64,000 nucleotides of DNA from Nemertoderma westbladi (taxonomy: Eukaryota > Xenacoelomorpha > Nemertodermatida > Nemertodermatidae), in the NCBI GenBank assembly GCA_032718475.1, contig JAUCBJ010007180.1, positions 1-64,000 of the forward strand, written 5' to 3'. Made by a program: the position numbers and the translations under genes. Shown here one piece after another: positions 9,842 to 21,657 of the stretch. Position 1 is the stretch's first letter; every line of letters starts with the position of its first letter. Under the pieces are notes generated by a model. The model was given only the letters and a program-made list of their open reading frames with translations. It made no database searches and had not been told where the DNA came from.

Positions 9842-9857
9842 TAGTAGTAGTAGTAGT

Positions 9858-10535
9858 GGAATTCCGGGTATCCGGTACTTTTTCGGTACTTCTTGTTTTA
9901 TTTATACTGCCACAGCGCTGTACAGCAGTACAGTTGGGTATCGCTGAGAATACCCAACTGCTGCATCAGTACTGCAGTACCGGTTCCAATCTCCCGGTAC
10001 AGCAGTAGGCCTACTGCTAGGGCCTATCCTATTTCAAGCAACTGGATCAGTATTTTCCTTTAACTTTAGATAATCAACATTCTTTTAAATCTGCAGTTAA
10101 ATCTCACCTCCGTGTGCAATGTAAAAATAGGTACAGTACAATAGTCCTACAGTAAGTTATGAGTTTATTAATTATTTACTATTTATACTGTAATTATGTT
10201 TTATATTAAATTGTTCTGTACATTACATCTTTATCGTTGAGTCGGACATTGTCACGCTCTCGGTAAAGTTGTACATGTACATAGTGTAATTACGTTTTAT
10301 ATTGGTTTTAGGTTAACGTAGTGTAATATTGTATTTGTAACCAAGTAACATAAAGGACCCCCTTGGAAATAAGCTGCAAAGCTTTAGGGGTAATCCTATA
10401 TGTTATGTTGGACAATACCTTTATACCGGTACATTGTTTGGTGTATTTGTTATTGTTTTTACATAATGTATAAATAAATCTATATATCTATTTCCTTTAG
10501 ATTTCAGTTGCTAAAACCCCATTCCAGCATTCAGT
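9858..10535. other. Spacer with hairpin and LINE-like C-terminal trace
   Basis: No gene. 9931-9941 and 9950-9960 form a perfect 11-bp hairpin (CAGTTGGGTAT). About 10040-10157 could encode a short peptide resembling the tail of CR1-like LINE ORF2 (FKSAVKSHLRVQCKNRYSTI) ending in a stop, but nothing upstream supports it. The remainder is AT-rich. A CCTTTAG pyrimidine stretch before 10501 could be the leader of element 3. Confidence 0.4.
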
Positions 10536-11804
10536 ATGACTAGCGATGATGAAGATGAGACTGGGGGAATTAAAGATTTTAAAAAGAGGCGAAGTCAAGA
10601 AAGGAAAAATGCTACTCGCCTTATAAATGATTTAGAAAAATTACGTAGAACCCCTGGGACCGGTATAAATTCTGATGATCTGCCTACCAAATAGAACTAT
10701 TAGATCGTCAACAGCAATTGTTGAATGAGCTGGACTCTAAACTTATTTCCCTAGGTTATCAAAATCCTGTTGTATCCCAATATGACCACGACATAGATTG
10801 TGTTATTTATAAATCCCGCCGTCTGTTGGCTCGGTTGGAAAATAATATTAATGCTTTAGTTTCACACCCATCAAATTCAGATGCCTCCTCTAGCCCTGGT
10901 GAAATGGACCGCAATATTCCCAAAATTAAACTCCCAAGTTTTAGTGGTCAGTACCAACAGTGGTGCCCGTTTTGGGACCAATTTAAAGCAATAATCAATG
11001 ATAGACCAGGTCTCTCTGATATAAAGAAATTTATTCATTTACACAGCTGTTTGGAGGGATAGGCAAAGGAGGCAATTTCAGGTTTGCCAGCCTCTGCAGC
11101 AAATTATTCCAACGCAGTTAATAAACTTAAAATAGGTACGGTAACCCCCACTTACTAATTGGAATGCCTCACAACTTTGTTCCTTATCACCCATGCATGA
11201 TAATGATTTAAAGGTATTTAGGCGGACTATGGATGCTTTTGAAAGTTCGCTAAGTGAAATACGCCAACTTTCAGTTGAAATTCAGGAGGAACCAACAAGA
11301 GAGGAACCTTCTACTTCTACTGATTTAACTTCTCTCCTTTTGGCTCCACTTCTTCTGCAAAAACTTCCTTCTGATCTAGTTATGGTATGGAATCGCAATC
11401 ATTCTTCTGATCGGTTTAACCTAGATTTATTGCTAGAATTCATTCTTAAGGAGTTGGAGTCAAGGGAATCGGTTGAGTTTACTTCTAAACCATATGCATC
11501 AACCCAAGTGGTTAGAACTTCAATAGGACCGAAATTCCCTACAACAAATTCCAAATCACATGCGGCTACAGGGTCTTTTGTTGTGCATGAGTCAATCCCA
11601 AAGTCAAATGCTTGCATATTTTGCCATACTAAACCAATTCATCGGTTCTGTTCTGTTTTTCTATCTAAGCAAATCGAGGAACGGCTTAAAATACTTAGGC
11701 TTAGTAATATTTGTACAAACTGTTTTGGCAATCATGATACCAAGGACTGCAAATCCTCAACTGGATGCTACTCCTGTGGGAAAAGACACTTTATTGTGTT
11801 TTAA
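10536..11804 (+). pseudogene. Element 3 Gag with zinc knuckles, broken
   Basis: The ATG at 10536 begins MTSDDEDETGGIKDFKKRRS, stopped after about 50 codons. 10718-11062 carries IPKIKLPSFSGQYQQWCPFW, the DUF1759 signature, and ends at a stop after HLHSCLEG. 11193-11804 continues with LLLQKLPSDLVMVWNRNH, then cysteine-rich segments (CIFCHTKPIHRFC, CTNCFGNHDTKDC, CYSCGKRH), the RNA-binding knuckles of BEL/Pao Gag. Between 11063 and 11192 the frame is lost. Confidence 0.8.
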
Positions 11805-12495
11805 GAGGTCCCGTGAGTTAGCACAAGGATCAACCCCAGTGCATAAACCCTCTTCCCATACAACTACTTCTGCAGTTCTGCCATGTATACCTATAGCTCC
11901 ATCCATTTCACCACCTCAGTCCCATGGGGGTCCTCCAGCTGTACCAAATTCCAGGGAGGCTTCTAGTCAGCCACCTCATTTTCATTGGGGTCCGACCTCA
12001 ACTTCCTGGGGAGTTTCCAATAATCCTAATAACTCTATTGTTTCAGATACCCCAACCCAGGCTGAAAACTATTCAGTGTTTGTAAAGTTGGCAATGGCTT
12101 TTATAGTTCCACCAGATAATAACCATGGTGGCTACTGGATTCATGTGTATTTGGACGATGGTTCAAAACGTTCATACATTCGAACTGACTTGGCTAGTGA
12201 ATTAGACTTACCCATTATTAAATCCCGAGTAATGTCCACTGGCTCATTTGGTAATATAGTACAAACTAATCAATCAAATTTAGTCACATTCAATTTATTC
12301 AGCCAATTCTCTCAAGATTTTGTAACTTTATCTGCCTGGATGGCAGATAAGCTTTGTCCAACTATGAAACAGGAAAAGTTATATTCACTCCCTCAGTCTG
12401 TATCATATTTAGGTGAATGGGCTGACAATTTTAATGGTGGTAATCGCGATATTTCAATTATTATAGGAGCAGACAACATATGGTCTGTAAACTGA
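11805..12495 (+). pseudogene. Element 3 protease region (DUF1758 type)
   Basis: The frame entered at 11560 continues from the Gag end in another phase. After a Pro/Ser-rich spacer, YWIHVYLDDGSKRSYIRTDL occupies the catalytic position. The usual Leu-Asp-Ser/Glu-Gly-Ser is here Asp-Asp-Gly-Ser. It ends at DISIIIGADNIWSVN, the conserved IIGAD block of DUF1758. Activity is doubtful, given the broken frame on both sides. Confidence 0.7.
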
Positions 12496-14291
12496 CTCGG
12501 TACATAAATTTCCAAATAGCCCCACTGTTGTCAATACATTTTTTGGTAACGTTTTTTCGGGGCCTTATTGCTCTAATCCCTCTCTTCCTACGGATATTTC
12601 CCTATCAATGTATATTTCAGAAATCCCTGATAACTCGATTGAACAGTTATGGAATTAATGAGGCAGTTGGGGTAAAAGAACAAAATGTCGATTGTAATCC
12701 TTACCCACCACCAGTAGTTTCCCAAGTAGAATTCCCTCATTACCATTTGCCTTTTAAAGGCATACAACGGCCCTCCAGTAACTTCCCTTCTGTATCTGCA
12801 ATTCAGCCGAAGGTGTTTTCCAGACTTAACATTAATGAGAAAAATGTTTATGGTGAGAAATTGCGTAAACTTATTTCGGATGGCATTATTGAACCAGCCA
12901 CTTCCGATAGCCATGAAGGTTTTTTTCTCCCTCACCATTTGGTATATTTCTCCAATAAATACCGTATCGTCTTCAATGGTTCTGCTAGAGACTACAATGG
13001 AGTTACTTTAAACTCTTGTTTAGACCCAGGACCCAATTTGTTAACCTCATTGGTTGACGTTATCCTCCGAGTTCGTCTTCACCCTCATGTTGTTATGGGG
13101 GATGTTGAAGCAGCATTTCATCAAGTTGCTATCCATGATCGTAAATGGGTTAAGTTGAGATGGAATGGGTGTGATTATCAATTTAAATTTGTTCCCTTTG
13201 GTTTAAACTCCAGTTCCTTCCTACTCCATTCGACTATCCATTTCCATGTTTCATCAGAAGCTCCACCTACTTTCAATGATGAAATTATAGAATCTTTATA
13301 TTGTGATGATGTAATTCATTCTGATGATAGTTATGAGCGGGCTGGTTGGTTTATCACTGAAACAGCTGCTCTACTTTCAAGTGCAGGTATGAACCTTCGC
13401 ATTGTTGATAATCCAACTAAGATACTCGGCCTTCCTTGGAACACTTCCACAGACACACTCGATATAGATACTTCCAGTATTCTTATTGGTCCAGTTATAT
13501 GTCACAGAGATGTCATAAAGGCTGTGGCACGTATTTATGACCCACTGGGTTTGAAATGTCCTTGGACTCTTCTTGGTAGGATCATCCTTCAACTTAGCTG
13601 GAAATCTAAACTCAACTGGAATGATCCTCTGCCTGCTGATCTCCTTAAATTATGGAATAATTGGGCATCAGACTGTGGTATTCGTGTTTATTTCCCCCGG
13701 TGTGTTTACATATGCAACATTTCGGAATTGTTTATATTCTGTGATGCATCAAGAAAGGCTTACGCATTTTTGGCTTATATTGTAAATCCAAATTCCTTGC
13801 CTACTTTTTTTTTTGGGAAGGCAAGGGCTGCACCTATTAAACCAACAACATTGTCTGTTCCACGACTTGAATTAATGGCAACAGTTCTTGGGGTTGGGGC
13901 TAATTTCGCCATCCATGTCACAAATAAAATTTTCCATCCAAAGCAAATTCACGTATTTTCTGATGCTCTTTGTGTGCTAAATTGGATTCGTAAAGGTCCC
14001 AACAAGCGTGATATCGTCGTCTATAACCGAGTTCAAACTATAGTAAAAGTAACAGATCCTACATTTTGGCACTATGTACCAACCCCAACGGACCTAAATC
14101 CGGCTGATATTCCATCAAGGGGCTGTTCTCTCTCCCATTTGGCTACTTGTGATCAATACCTACAATCTACATGGACCTCATTTTATAACAAAGCCACATT
14201 CAGAGTGGCCATTGATTTGATGGTCTTGGATTTGCTTGAAATCATATTCAGGCTTTTGGAAACCTGTCCACATCCTCGCTTGGATATTTAG
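12480..14291 (+). pseudogene. Element 3 reverse transcriptase and RNase H
   Basis: 603-residue frame. RT: KYRIVFNGSARDYNGVTLNS, PGPNLLTSLVDVILR, VVMGDVEAAFHQV (motif A Asp), and LYCDDVIHSDD (YxDD catalytic pair with Cys as x). RNase H and connection: FIFCDASRKAYAFLAY, VPRLELMATVLG, VFSDALCVLNWIRKG, LNPADIPSRGC, all standard for the Pao family. The frame is open throughout, so this is the best-kept part of the element. It copied the element RNA into DNA and removed the RNA strand. Confidence 0.88.
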
Positions 14292-15560
14292 ATATATAAA
14301 CAACCTACGCCATATTGATTCTAAAATATCTGGACCATTAACCTTCATTGAGAAGCAGCATTCATTGAATTTATTAATTCGTATAGAACAGCGTAAAACT
14401 TACAGTGTAGAGGTTAGGGTGTTAGAGTCAAACACTTCCTCAAGCGTCTCTCAACAATCCCCTGTTCATAAACTCCGTCCAATAATAGAAAATGGAATAT
14501 TAAAATCCCAACCCCGAACTAGAGAGAATTCTAGAATTATACTACCAAAGAGCAGTGATCTAACCAAATTCATTGTTCTCCATATTCATGAAAGCCTAAT
14601 GCATAAAGGTGCCAGTGCCACACTGGCTCAAATTAATCTGAAATATTCCATTCCAGGTGGGCGTTCATTGGTTTGTAAACTTCTACATAATGAATTTCAT
14701 AAATGTAAACGGTATCGAGCATTACCATATAAGGCTAGTGAATCGTTATTACAACCTTTTCGTTGTCAACCTCTAGTTCCCTTCCAGTGTATGGGTATTG
14801 ATTTCTTTGGTAACTTACGTTCCGATGATGGGGATAAATTACCATGTTTATTGGCTACATGGGCTTCAACTCGTGCCATCCACTTAGAGCTTTGTGATAA
14901 TGGATCAGCTTTTCATACACATTTGGCTCTTAGAAAGGTATTCGCTCGCCGGCTTCGCCCATTTACAGAGGTGGAGATTCATTCCAACAATGCAAAGACC
15001 TTTAAGAACATCTCACACTTGAGATTTCCTCATCATAGTACTGTTTGGCGATTTATTCCTGCCCGTTCTCCTCACTGGGGAGGATGGTGGGAGCGTTTGG
15101 TTAAACTGGTCAGATTGTGTCTAAAGATAACCTTACATGGTCAGAGGCTATCATAGCTGAGGTTGAAATGGTTGCTAATTTGAGACCTCTAACTTCTGTT
15201 AGTTCAGATCCTAATGATTTTAACATAATCATACCAAGTGATTTCTTATATGGTATCCCTCCTAAAGATGATAATGGCATTGATCCCGCTGCTATAGATT
15301 CAGATAAATTGCGGCAGTGTTTATACTCCCGTGATCAAATCAGCCGCAGGTTTTGGAAGCTTTGTTCACCAGAATATTTGGCTTCTCTCCGTAACTGGCG
15401 TACTAAGAAATCACCTTCTCGTCTACCAAATCTTAGTGACCTTGTGTTGGTTCATCAAGACAACTGTCCTCGGGGTCAATGGCCTTTAGCCCGGGTTATA
15501 AAACACTTTGTTGGTCCAGATGGCGAATGTCGGGCTACTGAGATACTTTTGAATGGCTAG
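14236..15560 (+). pseudogene. Element 3 integrase, catalytic Asp lost
   Basis: 14236-15156 encodes HIHESLMHKGASATLAQI (zinc-binding His region), FQCMGIDFFGNLRSDDGDKL (first catalytic Asp), RAIHLELCDNGSAF, then EIHSNNAKTFKN. The second catalytic Asp of the usual SDNAKTF is Asn here. SPHWGGWWERLVKLV follows. A frame change leads into 15117-15560, with the Glu-containing helix SEAIIAEVEMVANLRPL and a DUF5641-like tail (DLVLVHQDNCPRGQWPLARV). The substitution and the frame change predict no activity. Confidence 0.85.
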
Positions 15561-15802
15561 AAAATGACACAGGCGGTTTATATACTTATTCCACTTGGAG
15601 TCGACAATTGTTACAAGGTTCCTAACCATGGGGGTAATGATCAACAACAAAAAAACTCAGATGTCACCTGTATGTGTTGATAATGCTCAAGAAAAGTAAG
15701 GTAAAAGGGAATCTGTCCCTATTGATAGTAACCAATCTCCTTTGATTACCTCACGTGGTCGTATCTCTAAGAAACCTGATTATTTCGTAGCCCATTAGAT
15801 AC

Positions 15803-16080
15803 AACGTGGGGGTATGTGAACTATTGTCTATTGTTTATATCAGAAACTAATACATACTGTATACGTGTAGCCTTTCGGTTGGTGTTGGGTTTTTTTGAAC
15901 CTACCAATCCCATATTTGGATTGCAGTATTTAAGTATATATTATACGCACATGCTGGTTTCCCTTCGGTATGTTTTTTTCCTTCACCCTATGTAGTTTAA
16001 TATGTCTATATTGGTCGTATATATGCTGTACTACATACAATTCATTGTTGTACGAAAATAAATTAAATAAATATTATCTA
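15803..16080 (+). repeat. Polypurine tract and candidate 3' LTR of element 3
   Basis: CGTGGGGGTA directly precedes TGTGAACTATTGTC at 15815, the usual polypurine tract plus TG start. Candidate poly(A) signals (AATAAATTAAATAAA) lie near 16055-16070. The LTR end is not fixed because no partner LTR was found. 15561-15802 is untranslated sequence between integrase and the tract. Confidence 0.55.
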
Positions 16081-16631
16081 TCCTCAATCCAACTCAGGAC
16101 TAAATGGTTCTCAAAAGGGAGAATATAACAAATGCCAATATAATACATGTTGGTTAAGTAGAGTACGGTACCGTAATGCTCTACCAGTAGGCAATTAAGA
16201 GGTCTCTTGTTATACAGACCTACTTGGTCCTGACTTAATTTTCTAAACTTAGCAATGTTCAAGGTACTTCCTTCACTCTAAATGGATTTTATTTTATTTT
16301 CATGGTAACTCAATTTCACATGACGAAACATTTCAGAAGGTCATTATTTGCTTGTTGCCATGGTTACAGAGAGGCTTCCAACCCCTTTCAATGGAGCAAC
16401 TACTAGAAATGGAGAGAGGGACATGCACAATATTCTTATAATGTTATATGATTTTTGCGGATGGGGAATACATACTATATTAGGCAACAACGGTTTCATG
16501 GCAACCTGGTTTTGAAAATTTCCACAATCGATTTTATGATGGCGATTTAGTGGGGATAGGTAAGGGTTATAATTCTGTAGGAGTATTGGAAAATGATGTT
16601 TTGCAAATGAATATTCTAGAACATGTTAACA
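16081..16631. other. Spacer, nothing recognised
   Basis: AT-rich sequence with no frame I can support on either strand and no clear repeat partner in the window. Confidence 0.5.
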
Positions 16632-17455
16632 TACTACTACTATGTCGAGCGAACTCGGACAGTAGAAATGAGATCCTTCCAGGCTTCCCGATTCTCCATA
16701 GTTATCGCAATTTCGTTTCTCTCAAGTTCAGTATCCATTTCAAGTTGATATATTTATGTTATGGCTGGTCGTCCACGACTACGCTTTCCATGAGTTGGTT
16801 GCCAGAAAAGTAGAACTGGTATGTCCTCGTCTTTACTTCGCCAGCAGTGCCCACTGAATCTTAATCTGCGTTCACGGAGGGTGGTTGATACAGGTGGTAT
16901 TGTACCATAAAGCTCGGAGTTTGTCATGTGTTGTCTCCAGCTGATGTTTAGGTCTGCCCTTAGTAGTCTTGTGTAGCAACCATCAATTCGTTGTTCAAGT
17001 GATTTAGTCAGTGTCCGGGTCTCACCCCCGTATAAAAATAAACTTTCCACTGTGGCTCGAAAGAACTTAGTCTTCAGGTGTCTGGAGAGATCTGATTTCC
17101 AGATGGTATACATTTTTGACAGAGAAACCGAAGACTTTGCTTTCCTAACTTCTATGTACTTTTTGCTACTCTCTATCCATGATCCTAGGTACTGAAAGTC
17201 GTCGACATTCCTTAGTTGATTATTATCAATGGTTGTCAAGTTTCCATTAACATTAAAAGTCATGAATTCGGTCTTGGTAGCATTTATATGCAATCCAACC
17301 TCCTTAGCAGCTCTCTCCACTTTATTTAGTACTGTAGAAGCTGTACATCTGCTAGCGTATTAGAGAGAAGGTCGATGTCATCCGCAAATTCGGTGTCTGT
17401 GACTGTAGCTGCCGGATATCTACTACTTCTGCGTTCTTGAAGTGTGAATCCCAGA
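16632..17455 (-). pseudogene. LINE family X, RT C-terminal half (5'-truncated)
   Basis: The open frame 16754-17320 encodes AAKEVGLHINATKTEFMTF, FQYLGSWIESSKKYIEVRKA, VESLFLYGGETRTLTKSLEQ and RLRFSGHCWRSKDEDIP, the post-palm region of an APE-type LINE RT. Upstream (17320-17455), in a shifted phase, is DTEFADDIDLLSN, the catalytic FADD block. The 3' end reads CTGTCCGAGTTCGCTCGAC followed by TAG repeats near 16632. The same end occurs at 29828. It is broken by at least one frameshift and lacks endonuclease and fingers. Confidence 0.85.
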
Positions 17456-17810
17456 TCTTATGTTAACATGTTAGCTATCAATTAACTTTCTGGAACACAT
17501 TTTTTGGTTCCAGAACATTTTTTCGTAAAAAATTAAATATTACAGGGATCGCCGTTATACACAACCTATTATATTATAAAAAATTTTAAAATAATTGGTA
17601 TAATTTACCTTAATTACCTTACTCTATATTTGATATAATTAATATATTTTGTATTATTTTCGTATACATTATATAATTTGCTAATTTACCCCAATAGGGT
17701 TGGTGCGCGAAAAAATTGTTGGGCTTGAAACATTCGAATAAGGGGTAAGAAGGTGCCCTGAATCGAGTGGCGGGGTGTGTTTTTTGTAAAAACACAAGGA
17801 AACGGTGGAA
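17456..17810. other. AT-rich spacer upstream of candidate exon
   Basis: No gene. Very AT-rich to 17690, then more mixed sequence that could be the 5' untranslated region of the candidate exon at 17811. No promoter element is clear. Confidence 0.4.
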
Positions 17811-17885
17811 ATGGCGGGTTTAAGTAAGCCTGGGAAGCCAATTTTGAAAATCGATGTTAACGACATACTGACTAACAGGGGGTTG
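17811..17885 (+). CDS. Candidate first coding exon of a host gene
   Basis: The ATG at 17811 has a favourable context (GGAAATGG) and opens 25 codons (MAGLSKPGKPILKIDV, then NDILTNRGL). The frame runs directly into GGTATGTATAT, a good 5' splice donor at 17886. It is not similar to any retroelement in the window. The last 33 coding bases plus the donor are the start of the satellite unit, so this exon may be the source of the array. I do not recognise the protein and found no downstream exon, so it could be chance or a dead fragment. Confidence 0.35.
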
Positions 17886-20800
17886 GTATGTATATATTAA
17901 ATTAAATTAAAGGAAGAACAGGAGTCTTACACCCCCAATAAAAATATAGAATCAGGACATTTAGCCCAAAATATTTCTCGACCCCTAGGGTCATCGAAGA
18001 ACAACAAACACACAAACACAAAACAAATATAAATACATGCTAAACATACAGGTATGTGTCGCAACCCTAACCCTAAGCCTACCCGCCATGCACTAAATGA
18101 TACCGTTAATAAACTGCACAATAGCTAAGCCTATATTATATAAGAAAATATATGACAATTTTGTCGCCGTGAAAGGGGTATGACTGAGGCAAAAATAATT
18201 AATTTGTGAAAATATGGATGCGTTTCAGTGTCTTGGACCAGTACGCGCTAATCCTCGACAGTCAGCTGGACAGGGAATTAGCCAAGCCTATCTATAATGC
18301 ACCAATAACCTAAAATAATCGCACCATCAACTCTGTTACCACCTAGCCCAAAACAGAAGTCAGACCACAGAACACAGGAACACCATAGGCCTATGGTAAG
18401 TAAATATGTTACCAATGGGAAACTGGTGGAATGCTAGGGCACACACACAGTACAAAATTTAAATAAGATTTTATGATTTGCAGTAATGTCGGAATTCTGC
18501 TCCACTTTCATAAGATGATAATTGATGTTAACGACATACTGACTAACAGGGGGTTGGTATGTATATATTAAATTAAATTAAAGGAAGAACAGGAGTCTTA
18601 CACCCCCAATAAAAATATAGAATCAGTACATTTAGCCCAAAATATTTCTCGACCCCTAGGGTCATCGAAGAACAACAAACACACAAACACAAAACAAATA
18701 TAAATACATGCTAAACATACAGGTATGTGTCGCAACCCTAACCCTAAGCCTACCCGCCATGCACTAAATGATACCGTTAATAAACTGCACAATAGCTAAG
18801 CCTATATTATATAAGAAAATATATGACAATTTTGTCGCCGTGAAAGGGGTATGACTGAGGCAAAAATAATTAATTTGTGAAAATATGGTTGCGTTTCAGT
18901 GTCTTGGACCAGTACGCGCTAATCCTCGACACCTCGACAGCTGGACAGGGAATTAGCCAAGCCTATCTAAATGCACCAATGACCTAAAATAATCGCACCA
19001 TCAACTCTGTTACCACCTAGCCCAAAACAGAAGTCAGACCACAGAACACAGGAACCCCATAGGCCTATGGTAAGTAAATATGTTACCAATGGGAAACTGG
19101 TGGAATGCTAGGGCACACACACAGTACAAAATTTAAATAAGATTTTATGATTTGCAGTAATGTCGGAATTCTGCTCCACTTTCATAAGATGATAATTGAT
19201 GTTAACGACATACTGACTAACAGGGGGTTGGTATGTATATATTAAATTAAATTAAAGGAAGAACAGGAGTCTTACACCCCCAATAAAAATATAGAATCAG
19301 TACATTTAGCCCAAAATATTTCTCGACCCCTAGGGTCATCGAAGAACAACAAACACACAAACACAAAACAAATATAAATACATGCTAAACATACAGGTAT
19401 GTGTCGCAACCCTAACCCTAAGCCTACCCGCCATGCACTAAATGATACCGTTAATAAACTGCACAATAGCTAAGCCTATATTATATAAGAAAATATATGA
19501 CAATTTTGTCGCCGTGAAAGGGGTATGACTGAGGCAAAAATAATTAATTTGTGAAAATATGGATGCGTTTCAGTGTCTTGGACCAGTACGCGCTAATCCT
19601 CAACACCTCGTCAGCTGGACAGGGAATTAGCCAAGCCTATCTATAATGCACCAATAACCTAAAATAATCGCACCATCAACTCTGTTACCACCTAGCCCAA
19701 AACAGAAGTCAGACCACAGAACACAGGAACCCCATAGGCCTATGGTAAGTAAATATGTTACCAATGGGAAACTGGTGGAATGCTAGGGCACACACACAGT
19801 ACAAAATTTAAATAAGATTTTATGATTTGCAGTAATGTCGGAATTCTGCTCCACTTTCATAAGATGATAATTGATGTTAACGACATACTGACTAACAGGG
19901 GGTTGGTATGTATATATTAAATTAAATTAAAGGAAGAACAGGAGTCTTACACCCCCAATAAAAATATAGAATCAGGACATTTAGCCCAAAATATTTCTCG
20001 ACCCCTAGGGTCATTGAAGAACAACAAACACACAAACACAAAACAAATATAAATACATGCTAAACATACAGGTATGTGTCGCAACCCTAACCCTAAGCCT
20101 ACCCGCCATGCACTAAATGATACCGTTAATAAACTGCACAATAGCTAAGCCTATATTATATAAGAAAATATATGACAATTTTGTCGCCGTGAAAGGGGTA
20201 TGACTGAGGCAAAAATAATTAATTTGTGAAAATATGGTTGCGTTTCAGTGTCTTGGACCAGTACGCGCTAATCCTCGACACCTCGTCAGCTGGACAGGGA
20301 ATTAGCCAAGCCTATCTATAATGCACCAATGACCTAAAATAATCGCACCATCAACTCTGTTACCACCTAGCCCAAAACAGAAGTCAGACCACAGAACACA
20401 GGAACCCCATAGGCCTATGGTAAGTAAATATGTTACCAATGGGAAACTGGTGGAATGCTAGGGCACACACACAGTACAAAATTTAAATAAGATTTTATGA
20501 TTTGCAGTAATGTCGGAATTCTGCTCCACTTTCATAAGATGATAATTGATGTTAACAACATACTGACTAACAGGGGGTTGGTATGTATATATTAAATTAA
20601 ATTAAAGGAAGAACAGGAGTCTTACACCCCCAATAAAAATATAGAATCAGGACATTTAGCCCAAAATATTTCTCGACCCCTAGGGTCATCGAAGAACAAC
20701 AAACACACAAACACAAAACAAATATAAATACATGCTAAACATACAGGTATGTGTCGCAACCCTAACCCTAAGCCTACCCGCCATGCACTAAATGATACCG

Positions 20801-21173
20801 TTAATAAACTGCACAATAGCTAAGCCTATATTATATAAGAAAATATATGACAATTTTGTCGCCGTGAAAGGGGTATGACTGAGGCAAAAATAATTAATTT
20901 GTGAAAATATGGTTGCGTTTCAGTGTCTTGGACCAGTACGCGCTAATCCTTGACACCTCGTCAGCTGGACAGGGAATTAGCCAAGCCTATCTATAATGCA
21001 CCAATGACCTAAAATAATCGCACCATCAACTCTGTTACCACCTAGCCCAAAACAGAAGTCAGACCACAGAACACAGGAACCCCATAGGCCTATGGTAAGT
21101 AAATATGTTACCAATGGGAAACTGGTGGAATGCTAGGGCACACACACAGTACAAAATTTAAATAAGATTTTAT
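17853..21173. repeat. Satellite: five tandem units of about 674 bp
   Basis: Units start at 17853, 18524, 19198, 19873 and 20548 (lengths 671, 674, 675, 675 and a final 626, which lacks the last 49 bases). They are nearly identical, with scattered substitutions and small indels near 18250, 18930 and 19610. Each unit begins GATGTTAACGACATACTG and includes a splice-donor-like GGTATGTATAT. Each holds two telomere-like CCCTAA motifs and a run of ACACAAACACAAA. Complete units end with a possible acceptor, GATTTGCAG. A 64-residue minus frame recurs in every unit only because the units are alike. Confidence 0.95.
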
Positions 21174-21418
21174 ATACAGCTGTGATTGGCTGCTAAATAT
21201 TTGACATCACTACGCAGTGCTCCAATAATTTCTTATATTGTTTTCTATGCCATTAATATATACATTTAATCTCAATCATTTCACACGCCCGTATATCAAT
21301 TGAAAGCGGAGAATCTTGCGCGTCTTTTTACACCACAATTAATTAAATTCATGATGACGAACATTGATTAAATTAATCAATTCACAATTATAAACTTGCA
21401 GATTGCCTGGCCTTGTAT
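21174..21418. other. AT-rich spacer
   Basis: No gene or repeat partner recognised between the satellite and the foldback element. Confidence 0.4.
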
Positions 21419-21657
21419 GCAAGCACTCAACCATTTAGCCCTAGCCACCTATTACATTGCAGTATCGGATTAGGCCTAATGCTGTATTGTTGCTTAAGTT
21501 CATTAAGTTGAGTAAACCTCTGTACCACTCTTACACAACCGGTGACCGGTACACATTTCAACTTAATTAACTTAAAGCTGCAATACTGTACAGCAATACT
21601 CCGATACTAATGCATAATGCAATAGGTTGATAGGGCTAAGTGGTTGAGTGCTTATTG
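21419..21657. repeat. Foldback (inverted-repeat) element
   Basis: About 105 bases (21419-21525) are imperfectly repeated in reverse complement at about 21553-21657. Examples are AGCACTCAACCATTTAGCCC against GGGCTAAGTGGTTGAGTGCT, and paired AGTATCGGA and TTAAGTT blocks. The central loop holds ACCGGTGACCGGTAC. There is no frame. This fits a MITE-like foldback element; target duplications are not clear. Confidence 0.75.

Larger units (their letters stand above)
8122..9857 (+). mobile_element. LINE family A, copy 2 (5'-truncated)
   Basis: Starts abruptly inside the linker before RT (KAESPADRLNGWK) next to family C sequence. It runs through RT and the C-terminal domain, and ends in a TAG microsatellite (9839-9857), the typical 3' tail of such LINEs. 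A 2-bp deletion near 8478, also present in copy 3 at 33403 but not in copy 1, shifts the frame between fingers and palm. It lies inverted relative to copy 1 at 1-1119. Confidence 0.9.
10536..16080 (+). mobile_element. BEL/Pao element 3, decayed
   Basis: Order is Gag, protease, RT, RNase H, integrase, polypurine tract, candidate 3' LTR, all plus strand. At least five frame changes or stops break the polyprotein, and catalytic residues are altered in the protease and integrase. No 5' LTR was recognised upstream of 10536. It is less related to elements 1 and 2 than these are to each other. Confidence 0.85.

Noticed and set aside
16270-16560. Possible host exon near GGGGATAGGTAAGGG
   Set aside because: The donor-like site has no sustained open frame before it in a consistent phase and no protein resemblance.
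18060-18085. Telomere
   Set aside because: Only two CCCTAA motifs per satellite unit; no telomeric array.
17927-20816. Minus-strand 64-residue frame repeated five times in the satellite
   Set aside because: The units are nearly identical at the DNA level, so the frame is conserved by repetition, not by coding. It has no homologue and no codon-level signal.
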